In this document: positions 41,330 through 49,107 of the stretch, piece by piece
Numbering within the stretch: position 1 is the first letter of the stretch
Layout: every line of letters starts with the position of its first letter
Program-made: the position numbers and the translations under genes
DNA from: Pseudonocardia sp. DSM 110487
GTDB taxonomy: Bacteria; Actinomycetota; Actinomycetes; Mycobacteriales; Pseudonocardiaceae
DNA: 64,000 nucleotides
Assembly: GCF_019468565.1 (NCBI RefSeq)
Contig: NZ_CP080521.1
Location: 2,108,001-2,172,000, forward strand
Reading direction: 5' to 3'
Notes under the pieces: model-generated
Seen by the model: the letters and a program-made list of their open reading frames with translations, nothing else
Databases searched by the model: none
Told to the model about the DNA's origin: nothing

Positions 41330-41365
41330 GAATGTCTTTCCAGAACTATACGGAATGACTTTCCG
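41330..41365. promoter_or_regulatory. Two tandem palindromic operators between the aldo/keto reductase and TetR genes
   Basis: GGAATGTCTTTCC (41330-41342) and GGAATGACTTTCC (41353-41365) are each GGAA-N5-TTCC palindromes, spaced 23 bp start to start (about two helical turns). They lie between the divergent genes and close to the TetR start, an ideal TetR-family site arrangement. Confidence 0.7.
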
Positions 41366-41388
41366 GTTCCGCAAGACGAGGTGATGGA

Positions 41389-42009
41389 GTGACCCAGGAC
41401 ACGATGCCGGCGCCGCGCCGGCGCCGCGCGGACGCGCGGCGCAACGTCGACGCCTTGCTCGAGGCCGCGCGGGCGGTCTTCGACACCTCCGGCGTGGATG
41501 CGCCCGCGAAGGAGATCACCGACCTGGCCGGTGTCGGGGTCGGCACGCTGTACCGGCACTTCCCGCAGCGCTCGGACCTGGTGAAGGCTGTGGTGGAGAG
41601 CGGGATCGACGCCGTCGCCGATGCGGGTCCGGCGCTGGCTGCCGAGTACGAGCCGGCGGAGGCGCTCACGCGGTGGATCGACCGGTACACCGAGCTGCTC
41701 GGCACCAAACGCGGGCTCGCATCGGCACTGCACTCGGGCGACCCGGCGCTCGCAGGGCTGCCCGCCTACTTCATGCAGCGGCTCGGCCCCACGCTCTCGG
41801 CGCTGCTCGACGCCGCCGCGGCCGAGGGCGCGATCCGCGGCGACATCGGCGCCGAGGACCTCCTGCACGCCATCGCCCAGCTGTGCCAGCCCGTGCCCGG
41901 GCGGGGGCCCGAGCACAGCCGGCGGATCGTCGGCGTCCTGGTCGACGGCCTGCGCTGTGGAGGCGGGCAGGGGCCGCCGCAAGGAGACCACGGCAACGGC
42001 GGATCTTAG
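41389..42009 (+). CDS. TetR family transcriptional regulator
   Basis: 206 aa. HTH: RRNVDALLEAARAVFDTSGVDAPAKEITDLAGVGVGTLYRHFPQRSDLVKAV. The C-terminal domain resembles the SbtR-type helical domain. It diverges from the aldo/keto reductase, with two GGAAN5TTCC sites in the gap. The C terminus ends in a glycine-rich tail. GTG start at 41389. Confidence 0.9.
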   Translation: MTQDTMPAPRRRRADARRNVDALLEAARAVFDTSGVDAPAKEITDLAGVGVGTLYRHFPQRSDLVKAVVESGIDAVADAGPALAAEYEPAEALTRWIDRYTELLGTKRGLASALHSGDPALAGLPAYFMQRLGPTLSALLDAAAAEGAIRGDIGAEDLLHAIAQLCQPVPGRGPEHSRRIVGVLVDGLRCGGGQGPPQGDHGNGGS

Positions 42010-42018
42010 TGCGCAAAC

Positions 42019-42240
42019 TCAGCTGATCCCACCCGCGAACCCGCAGGTCAACGCCCCGCCGCCCTCCGAACCGTCCGGATCGTCCCCTCCCGGCCGGCGT
42101 TCGTGCTCGACGAGCGCGGCCATCTCCTGTGCGATCCTGCGCTCCCGTTCGGTGCGCGTGCTGGTGGATCAGGGCCGCTCGCATCGACGCGTGCCCGCTC
42201 GCGCGGAAGGCCAAGGGTGTTCCTCGCGTCACACCGACTA
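42019..42240 (-). pseudogene. C-terminal remnant of a tyrosine recombinase/integrase (frameshifted)
   Basis: Reading leftwards from 42240, SGHASMRAALIHQHA matches the last conserved block of phage-type integrases (the GHSS..AALIYQHA region). Just after it the frame shifts by one base. The continuation RTERERRIAQEMAALVEHER and a Gly-rich tail end at the TGA at 42019. No catalytic Tyr context, N-terminal part or start remains. It dates an element once inserted here, probably at the nearby tRNA-Gly. Confidence 0.65.
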
Positions 42241-42323
42241 GAACCTGACGTTGATGTCACGGATTAGCTTCGCGTCGTCCCCGGGCCGAGCGCCGGACGA
42301 GGACGGTGAGAAAGGAATCCGCA

Positions 42324-43250
42324 ATGAGTACGGCCTTGGGGTACCGGACTTTCGGTGCAGCCGACGTCCAGGAGTTCTTCGACCGGCCCGATCCGTCGCC
42401 CGGTCCTGCCGAGGTCCTCATCCGTGTCGCGGCTGCGGGAATCAACCCGCTCGATCACCAGCTCCGGTCCGGATATATCCGCGAGTTGAACGGCCATGTG
42501 CCCTTTCCTCAGGTCTTGGGGATGGAGGCGGCTGGGACCGTCCTGGCGGTGGGTGACGAGGTGACCGGGCTGGCCGTCGGCGACCGGGTCACCGGGTTCG
42601 CTCTGACCGGAGCGGGCACGTACGTGGGGACGACTCTGCTGCTCGCCGAGTCCACGGCCCGCATCCCCGACGCGCTGCCGGAGACCTGGGCGGCGACCAT
42701 CCCCGTCGCCGGCACCACCGCGCTCGACGTCCTCGACCAGCTCGCGTTGCCCGCTGGGGCGTCGCTGCTGGTCAACGGGATCGGCGGTGGCGTCGGAATC
42801 GCCGTGGCCCAGATCGCGCGGGACCGCGGCCTGGTCGTGGTCGGCACCGGCAGCGCGGCCAAGCGGGATCTTGCTACCAGGACCGGAGCGACCTTCGTCG
42901 ACTACACCGCAGGCGATGTCGTGGGCCGGCTCCGGGCGCAGGCCCCGGACGGCTTCGACGCCGTGGTCGACACGGTCGGGGGTGACTCCTTGCGCGGCGT
43001 CGCCCCGCTGGCGGCGAAGCCGGACGCGCTCGTCTCCGTCGGGGAGCCGTCGGTGACCGAACTCGGCGGCGTGCCCGTCCATCGCCGCCTCGACCGGAGC
43101 GGCCTCGAGCGCGTCGCCGCGCTGATGGTCACCGGGCGGCTCGATCCGAACATCACGGCGACCTATCCGCTCGCGCGGGCGGAGGAAGCACTGGCACTCG
43201 TCGAGTCCCACCACGCGCCGGGCAAGCTCGTCCTCGACATGAGGCTCTGA
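42324..43250 (+). CDS. NADPH-dependent quinone oxidoreductase-like (zinc-free MDR family)
   Basis: 308 aa, medium-chain reductase fold. GroES-like N-terminal half: PGPAEVLIRVAAAGINPLDHQLRSGY, LGMEAAGTVLAVGDEVTGLAVGDRV. Rossmann half: LLVNGIGGGVGIAVAQIARDRG, then VGTGSAAKRDLATRTGA. Zinc-binding Cys residues are absent, as in quinone reductases. The ATG at 42324 with AAAGGAA upstream is chosen over one at 42306. No operon partner. Confidence 0.88.
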   Translation: MSTALGYRTFGAADVQEFFDRPDPSPGPAEVLIRVAAAGINPLDHQLRSGYIRELNGHVPFPQVLGMEAAGTVLAVGDEVTGLAVGDRVTGFALTGAGTYVGTTLLLAESTARIPDALPETWAATIPVAGTTALDVLDQLALPAGASLLVNGIGGGVGIAVAQIARDRGLVVVGTGSAAKRDLATRTGATFVDYTAGDVVGRLRAQAPDGFDAVVDTVGGDSLRGVAPLAAKPDALVSVGEPSVTELGGVPVHRRLDRSGLERVAALMVTGRLDPNITATYPLARAEEALALVESHHAPGKLVLDMRL

Positions 43251-43502
43251 CCTCACGATGCGCGGTGAAGACCGCCCTCAGCAGGAACGGAACCACCCCG
43301 GCCCGCACCGATCCGGTGCCGGGTGCTCGCCTCGATCAGCGCATCGAGGACTGCAGCTGTTGGTGCCAGGTCGGTCGAGCGGCAGCCTCTCCGAGCACCT
43401 CCCCCTTCATTCGGCGGACGACGGTGCCGCCATCCGGCAGTAGCGAGCTGGAGACCGACGCGCGGACAGTGAGCGGGGTCACTCTGACGCCGAGGAGGGG
43501 CA

Positions 43503-43820
43503 ATGGGTCAGATGTACCTGCAGAAGTTCGTCTATCGCGACGGCGCCGCCAAGGCGGAGATCGACGAGGCGTGGGCGACGGCCTTCAAGGCGTTCGCCCG
43601 GTCGGGCAACTGGGGAGGCGTCGACAAGGGCGTGTCGCATCAGCAGACCTATGGCACGGGGTGGGGAGGCTACGTCCTGCTCGACGTCGACGACCCGGAC
43701 GCCTTCGGTGCCTACCAGGCGTTCCACCTCCAGAATTTCGCCCACGCCGTGCAGATCACCTGGGAACCCCTCTTCGACATGGACAGGGCGTTCGCCGACA
43801 CGATCGCCAACCTGCGCTGA
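43503..43820 (+). CDS. Small conserved-looking protein of unknown function
   Basis: 105 aa, family not recognised; the shape suggests a dimeric alpha-beta (ferredoxin-like) barrel. YLQKFVYRDGAAKAEIDEAWATAFKAFARSGNWGG is followed by a GWGGYVLLDVDDPDAFGAYQAFHLQNFAH segment, similar in pattern to DUF3303/Dabb-like proteins. SD GGAGGGG lies just upstream of the ATG at 43503. The 250 bp before it show no other gene. Confidence 0.65.
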   Translation: MGQMYLQKFVYRDGAAKAEIDEAWATAFKAFARSGNWGGVDKGVSHQQTYGTGWGGYVLLDVDDPDAFGAYQAFHLQNFAHAVQITWEPLFDMDRAFADTIANLR

Positions 43821-43859
43821 GCGACGTTCGGGCGGAGCCCGCACCGCGACTGCTTGGCA

Positions 43860-46316
43860 TCAGTCGGCCTCCTCCACGAGGACCGTGCCCGCCGCGCCGT
43901 CGATCGTGATCACCTGCCCCGTGGTGATCAGCTGCGTGGCGTCCCGGACGCAGATGACGGCCGGGATGCCGTACTCCCTCGCCACCGTGGGCCCGTGGGC
44001 CATCGCCGCTCCGGTCTCGGTGACCAGCCCGCCCGCCGTCATGAACAGGGGGGTCCAGCCGGGGTCGGTGGTCGGGGCCACGAGGATCTCGCCCGGCTCG
44101 ACGTGCGCGCCGGAGGGATCGAGGATCACCCGAGCCGGACCGGTCGCCGTGCCCGGCGCGGCCGCCATGCCGACCAGGGTGCCGTCGGCCGACGGCCCGG
44201 TGGGGGCGAGCGCTTCGGGGTTGGTGCCGTCGGAGAGCAGCAGCCCGGGCACGCTGCGGCGCCGCATCTCCCACTCGTACTCGGCCCGCCGGGCCGCGAC
44301 CCGGTCCCGGAGCCCGTCGCCGCCTTCCACGGCCCCGAGGGCCTCCCGGAAGTCGAGGAACATGATGTCGTCGGCCCGGTCGAGCACACCGCGCTCGTGC
44401 AGTTCGGCGCCTGCCGCGAGGAGCTGCCTGCGCATCTCGGCGAACGCGTAGAGCCAAGCGAACTTCGGCAGCTCCCTCAGGCCTGCGAGCGCGCGGGAGC
44501 GGCGCAGGAGGAACCCGGCGAGCCGGGCCCGCGCCGGCCGCGTGCGGCGTGCCCTCGCCACCAGCTCGTCGATCTTCGCGACGGCCTGGGCCGCCGCCCG
44601 TGCGAAGCGCAGGTCGGGAGCCTGCTCCGGGTCGGTGACCCGAAGGTAGCCTGCGATCGCCGCGAACACCGGTGCCGGGTCCTCCGCCCACCGCGGCACG
44701 CCCACATCGATCTCGGCAGCGCCCCGGTGCCCGTAGGTGCGCAGGAACTCGCCGAGCCCGAACTCGGGCAGCTCGCCCGCGAGGTACCGGGTGGCGAGCT
44801 CGGCGGGCGGGGTGTTCAGCAGCAGGTCACGGTGCTCGCCCGCGGCCGTCGCCAGCCGCCACAGCGCGAGGTCCATCGTGGTGGTGACGTTGTTCGGCAT
44901 CCCGCGCAGCGTCTCGTCGACCTCGCTCTCGGTGGCCACACCCGCGAGCAGTCCGATGGCACCCAGCCTCGCGAGCATGGAGGCGTAGAGCGGCGGCACC
45001 ATCACCGCAAAGCCGGTGGTCATGAACGAGCCCTGGAGTTCGGCCGCGAAGCGCAGGCGCTCGGTGGTCGTGGTCAGGCTCTCGGGCGGGTGGACCCCGC
45101 GCTGCACGTCGGTGGCGGCGCGGAACGACCGCTTCCGGGCCCGCTTCGGGCGTGCCATCGCGCCCACGAGCCCGGCGACGAGGCCGGGCGCCACCCGTGC
45201 GGTCACCCCGATCGCCGTGCGCAGCCGGTAGGGCCTGCCCGGCAGCGGGGTGAACCGGGGATCGTCCAGCACCCGGTGCAACGCCGTGATCACCCGCGGC
45301 CCGTAGATCTTCATGGCCTCGGGCAGCCGCTTGCGCGCCGCCTTGTTCCGGACGTACGCGGTGAGGTCCAGGTACATGCGCCCGGCGACGGCGACCATGC
45401 CGGGATGGCCCTCGAACGGATCGGCCGGGACACCGATTGACCGGAGGTACATGGCCGATGCAACCTGCATCACCGACATGCCCATCGGCGTGAACGGCCG
45501 CAGCATGCCCTGCATGTGGCCGGCTTCGAAGTAGACGCGCGGTCCGGGACGGGACGACACCGGGAGCGGGAACAGCGTCGTGATCGCCCGTGACTGGAGC
45601 AGCCACAGCGTGCCGTCCCGGTCGAAGGCGAACTCGATGTCCTGTGGCGATCCGGCGCGCTGTTGCAGCCGGTCGCCTGCCTCGCGCAGTTGAGCGAGCT
45701 GCGCCGGGGTCAGGCAGCCGTCGGTGCGCTCGTCCGCCTGGCCGGTCAGCACGTAGTGATCGGCGGCGACGCTGCCGTCGACGACGACGTCCCCGAGGCC
45801 CGCGAAGGCGTCGACGACCATCTCGGTGCGGGTGCCGGTGATCGGGTTGGCGGTGAACAGCACGCCCGCGGCCGCCGGGTCGACCATTCGCTGGACGACG
45901 ACTGCCATCCGCACCGGCGCGTCGCCGAACCCGCTTGATTCCCGGTAGGCGACCGCGCGCTCGCTCCCGAGCGAGTCACGGCACCGCTGCACCGCCTCGA
46001 TCAGCGGGTCGGCACCGAGGACGTCCAGGATCGTCTCGTGCTGGCCCGCGAAGCTGGCGTGCGGCAGGTCCTCGGCCGTGGCGCTGGACCGGACGGCGAC
46101 CGGTCCGCCCCCGAGCCGCTCGTAGGCCGCGATGATCTGCTGCCGCAGGTCGTCGGTGAGCTCGCCGGCCGTGGTGGCGATGCAGAAACCGTCGGGGACC
46201 CGCTCGCCTGCCTTGATCATCTCGGCGAGGCTCGTGGCCTTGCCGCCGACGAGCGCGATGCCGTCGGCATCCACGTCATGGAGCCAGATCAGCGGGTCGG
46301 AGGACGTGGCGGCCAT
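43860..46316 (-). CDS. PEP-synthase-like phosphotransferase (rifampicin phosphotransferase-like)
   Basis: 818 aa, three parts: N-terminal ATP-grasp (GGKATSLAEMI; GPVAVRSSATAEDLPHASFAGQHET; QRMVDPAAAGVLFTANPITG), a long middle region, and a C-terminal swivelling phospho-His domain with His774 in GAAMAHGPTVAREYGIP. This matches rifampicin phosphotransferase, which moves phosphate from ATP to a drug hydroxyl via the His. The true substrate could be another macrolactam or metabolite. MAATSS at 46316 is chosen because GGAGCG lies 7 nt upstream; the ATG at 46328 has none. The rifamycin-associated element (RAE) seen before many rph genes is not evident upstream. Confidence 0.78.
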   Translation of the reverse strand: MAATSSDPLIWLHDVDADGIALVGGKATSLAEMIKAGERVPDGFCIATTAGELTDDLRQQIIAAYERLGGGPVAVRSSATAEDLPHASFAGQHETILDVLGADPLIEAVQRCRDSLGSERAVAYRESSGFGDAPVRMAVVVQRMVDPAAAGVLFTANPITGTRTEMVVDAFAGLGDVVVDGSVAADHYVLTGQADERTDGCLTPAQLAQLREAGDRLQQRAGSPQDIEFAFDRDGTLWLLQSRAITTLFPLPVSSRPGPRVYFEAGHMQGMLRPFTPMGMSVMQVASAMYLRSIGVPADPFEGHPGMVAVAGRMYLDLTAYVRNKAARKRLPEAMKIYGPRVITALHRVLDDPRFTPLPGRPYRLRTAIGVTARVAPGLVAGLVGAMARPKRARKRSFRAATDVQRGVHPPESLTTTTERLRFAAELQGSFMTTGFAVMVPPLYASMLARLGAIGLLAGVATESEVDETLRGMPNNVTTTMDLALWRLATAAGEHRDLLLNTPPAELATRYLAGELPEFGLGEFLRTYGHRGAAEIDVGVPRWAEDPAPVFAAIAGYLRVTDPEQAPDLRFARAAAQAVAKIDELVARARRTRPARARLAGFLLRRSRALAGLRELPKFAWLYAFAEMRRQLLAAGAELHERGVLDRADDIMFLDFREALGAVEGGDGLRDRVAARRAEYEWEMRRRSVPGLLLSDGTNPEALAPTGPSADGTLVGMAAAPGTATGPARVILDPSGAHVEPGEILVAPTTDPGWTPLFMTAGGLVTETGAAMAHGPTVAREYGIPAVICVRDATQLITTGQVITIDGAAGTVLVEEAD

Positions 46317-46456
46317 GGTGCGCTCCATTCAGCCCGAACTCGACACGACGCCGACCAGGCTTCCCGGCACACCGATGGCGACTGTACTCCCGATCACGCG
46401 CAGGAAGCGGACCTTGTGGGCGGACCGCCCGCACTTTAGGGTCGCCACGCACCTGG

Positions 46457-46475
46457 ATAGGTGAGCCTAACTTTA
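46457..46475 (+). promoter_or_regulatory. Iron box (IdeR/DmdR binding site)
   Basis: ATAGGTGAGCCTAACTTTA matches the reverse complement of the actinomycete iron box TTAGGTTAGGCTCACCTAA at 16 of 19 positions, with an intact AGGTGAGCCTAAC core. It lies 20 bp before the start of the Opp-type operon, a typical place for repression by Fe-loaded IdeR/DmdR. The 18 bp that follow are AT-rich relative to the region. Confidence 0.8.
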
Positions 46476-46495
46476 CATGACCGGAGCGTGACGGA

Positions 46496-48127
46496 ATGTC
46501 GATCGGCAGAAGGTGGGTTCCGGCCGTTCTCGCGGTGCTCCTGGCGAGCGGGTGCGCGGGCAGCGTGGAGCCGTCCGCCGGTGAGGGGCCGATCACGGCG
46601 GAGCGCCTGACGATCGCGGTTCCGGCGGCCATCGGCGGCCCGCTCAACGTGTTCGTCTCGTTCCAGGAGCAGATCAGCGAGCTGGTCTACGACAAGTTGC
46701 TCGCGCCGTCGCCGTATGTGGACGAGCCGCAGCCGTGGCTGGCGTCCGAGGTCCGGATGGTCGACCCGAGCACGTGGGAGGTCGCGCTCCGCGACGACGT
46801 GCGCTGGCACGACGGCGAACCGTTCACGGCCGAGGACGTCGCCTTCACCTTCCACTACGCCCACGAGGCGCCGACCGGGCGCTTCACCCACCACATCAAC
46901 GAGATCCCCGACGTCTCCTCCGTGGAGGTGCTCGACCCCCACAAGGTGCGGTTCACCTGTGCGTTCGCGTGCCCCGACCTCGGCCCGGTCACCCTCGCCG
47001 ACCTGCCGATCCTGCCCGAGCACGTCTGGTCGCAGGTGCCGCCGGCCGACGCGAAGAAGCACGAAGCGCTGCCGGTGGGCACCGGCCCGTATCGGCTGGT
47101 CGAGTTCGACCCGACCACGGGCTACCGATTCGAGGCCAACCCGGAGTACTTCGCCGGCGCGCCGGTCGTCCGCGAGCTGGTGATGCCGATCATCGCGGAC
47201 CCGTCTGCGACCTTCACGGCGCTGCGGGCCGGTCAGATCGACGCCGCGTTCCGGCCCGTGTCGCCCGAGCTCATCGACGAGTTCTCGCGCTCGTCGGACG
47301 TCGGCGTGATCCAGACCCGGCCGCTGCGCTTCCCCGAGCTGCGCGTCAACTTCGAGCGCGCCCCGTTCGACCAGCCGCGCTTCCGGGAGGCGCTGAGCCT
47401 CGCGATCGACCGCCAGGAGCTGCTCGACACCGTCTACCTGGGGCAGGGGCGCGTCGCCGACAAGGGCTACCCGCACCCGGACTCGCCGTGGACCGACCCG
47501 ACGCTCTCCACCCCGTCGGATCCGGCGCGAGCCGGCGCGCTGCTCGACGAGCTGGGCTACCGCGACGGCGACGGGGACGGCGTGCGGGAGGGCCCCGCGG
47601 GCCCGCTGCGGTACACCATCGTCACGTCGGGGGTGGAGCCCACGCAGATCCGCGCCGCCGAGATCGTGGCCGAGGAGCTCGGCGAGGTCGGCATCGCCGC
47701 CACTGCGCAGGGGCTCGACGCCGGGTCGTTCGCCGACCTGTCCACCTCGCGGGACTTCGACCTGCAGGTCACCAGCATCACCGCGCACGGGGTCGCCGAC
47801 CCGACGCAGTTCATCATGTCCCACCGCTCCGGCTACCTCTGGGACGCGCCGGAGATCCCGTACGCGGAGTGGGACGCCCTGTTCGAGCAGTGGAAGGCCA
47901 CCACCACGGTCGAGGACCGCCGCGAGGTCGCCTTCGAGATGCAGCGGATGTTCAACGCGCAGCCGACGTCGATCCCGCTGTACTACCCGGACGAGCACTG
48001 GGCGTTCCGCCCTGAGGCGTTCGCCGGCTGGGCCGAGTCGCCGGGCTTCGGGATCGTGCACAAGTGGTCGTTGCTGCCGCGCGACGTCGCGCTGCGGGCG
48101 AAGGCCGTCGTCGTCACCGGGTCGTGA
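46496..48127 (+). CDS. Iron-box-controlled solute-binding lipoprotein, Opp/Dpp/Nik family (SBP_bac_5)
   Basis: 543 aa. Signal peptide with lipobox LLASGC (Cys20). Landmarks of the family: LTIAVPAAIGGPLNVFVSFQEQISELVYDKLLAPSPYV, RDDVRWHDGEPFTAEDVAFTFHY, GTGPYRLVEFD, FREALSLAIDRQELL. Such proteins bind peptides, nickel or metallophore complexes. The iron box 20 bp upstream favours an iron-related ligand, by analogy with Cnt-type metallophore importers. The ATG at 46496 follows CCGGAGCG. Confidence 0.9.
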   Translation: MSIGRRWVPAVLAVLLASGCAGSVEPSAGEGPITAERLTIAVPAAIGGPLNVFVSFQEQISELVYDKLLAPSPYVDEPQPWLASEVRMVDPSTWEVALRDDVRWHDGEPFTAEDVAFTFHYAHEAPTGRFTHHINEIPDVSSVEVLDPHKVRFTCAFACPDLGPVTLADLPILPEHVWSQVPPADAKKHEALPVGTGPYRLVEFDPTTGYRFEANPEYFAGAPVVRELVMPIIADPSATFTALRAGQIDAAFRPVSPELIDEFSRSSDVGVIQTRPLRFPELRVNFERAPFDQPRFREALSLAIDRQELLDTVYLGQGRVADKGYPHPDSPWTDPTLSTPSDPARAGALLDELGYRDGDGDGVREGPAGPLRYTIVTSGVEPTQIRAAEIVAEELGEVGIAATAQGLDAGSFADLSTSRDFDLQVTSITAHGVADPTQFIMSHRSGYLWDAPEIPYAEWDALFEQWKATTTVEDRREVAFEMQRMFNAQPTSIPLYYPDEHWAFRPEAFAGWAESPGFGIVHKWSLLPRDVALRAKAVVVTGS

Positions 48128-49107
48128 CGCTGCCGCGGGTCGTCGCCGCGAAGGCCGCCCAATACGCGCTGGTGCTGTGGGTGGCGGCGACGCTGAACTT
48201 CCTCCTGCCGCACCTCGCGCCGGGCGACCCGGTCCAGTACCTCTACGGCGGCGAGGCGCTCGGACTATCGCCGGAAGCGGCCCAGCAGGTACGGGCGGGC
48301 TACGGCCTCGACCGGCCGCTGCCCGAGCAGTACCTCGCGTTCTGGGGTGGCCTGCTCCGCGGTGACCTCGGTCGTTCGGTGCAGTTCAACCGGCCGGTGG
48401 TGGACGTGCTCGCGGAGTACCTCCCGTGGACGGTCGCGCTCGTGGGGGGCGCCACCGTGCTCGCGCTCATCGTCGGGGTCGGGCTGGGGGCGTGGGCGGC
48501 ATGGAACCGGGGCCGGCGCCGGGACGCGGGCACGGTGGCCGGGGTGCTCGTCCTCGACTCCATGCCCGGGTTCTGGATCGGGATGATCCTGATCGCGGTG
48601 TTCGCGGTCGGGCTGGGCTGGTTCCCGTCCTACGGCGCGGCGGCGATCGACGCGGAGGGGGCGGCCTGGCTGGCCGACGCCGTGCAGCGCACGGTCCTGC
48701 CGGCCACCACGCTCGCGCTGGCGACGTTCGGCGGGTTCTTCCTGTTGACGAGGGCCGCGATGGTCACGGTGCTCGACGAGCCGTTCGTCCGGCTCGCGCG
48801 GGCGAAGGGGGTGCCGGAGGGGCGGATCGCGCGGCACCATGCGCTGCGCACCGCCCTGCTGCCCGTCTGGACGAACCTCTCCCTGGTGCTGGGCACGCTG
48901 CTGTCGGGCGCCGTGGTGGTGGAGACCGTCTTCGCCTATCCGGGCCTCGGTCGGCTGATCTTCGACGCGGTCAGCGCGCGCGACCACCCGTTGCTGCAGG
49001 GCGCGTTCCTGCTGGTCACGCTCGGCATCGTGGTTGCGAACGCGTTCGCCGATCTGAGCTATCCGTTGCTGGATCCCCGGGTCCGGACCGCGGGCGCGTC
49101 GTCGTGA
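48124..49107 (+). CDS. Opp/Dpp/Nik-type ABC importer permease (DppB-like)
   Basis: 327 aa with six helices. PHLAPGDPVQYLYGGEALGLSPEAAQQVRAGYGLDRPLPEQYLAFW is the standard periplasmic loop after helix 1. The EAA loop is FVRLARAKGVPEGRIARHHALR. GTGA overlaps join it to the binding protein (48124-48127) and to the fusion gene (49104-49107). Confidence 0.92.
   Translation: MTLPRVVAAKAAQYALVLWVAATLNFLLPHLAPGDPVQYLYGGEALGLSPEAAQQVRAGYGLDRPLPEQYLAFWGGLLRGDLGRSVQFNRPVVDVLAEYLPWTVALVGGATVLALIVGVGLGAWAAWNRGRRRDAGTVAGVLVLDSMPGFWIGMILIAVFAVGLGWFPSYGAAAIDAEGAAWLADAVQRTVLPATTLALATFGGFFLLTRAAMVTVLDEPFVRLARAKGVPEGRIARHHALRTALLPVWTNLSLVLGTLLSGAVVVETVFAYPGLGRLIFDAVSARDHPLLQGAFLLVTLGIVVANAFADLSYPLLDPRVRTAGASS

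Noticed and set aside
43251..43502. Possible gene between the quinone oxidoreductase and the small protein at 43503
   Set aside because: Short frames here have no SD, no family motifs and no consistent codon bias; treated as an empty 252-bp gap.
46320..46456. Possible rifamycin-associated element before the phosphotransferase gene
   Set aside because: No sequence resembling the RAE inverted repeat could be found in the gap; the only clear site there is the iron box nearer the other gene.
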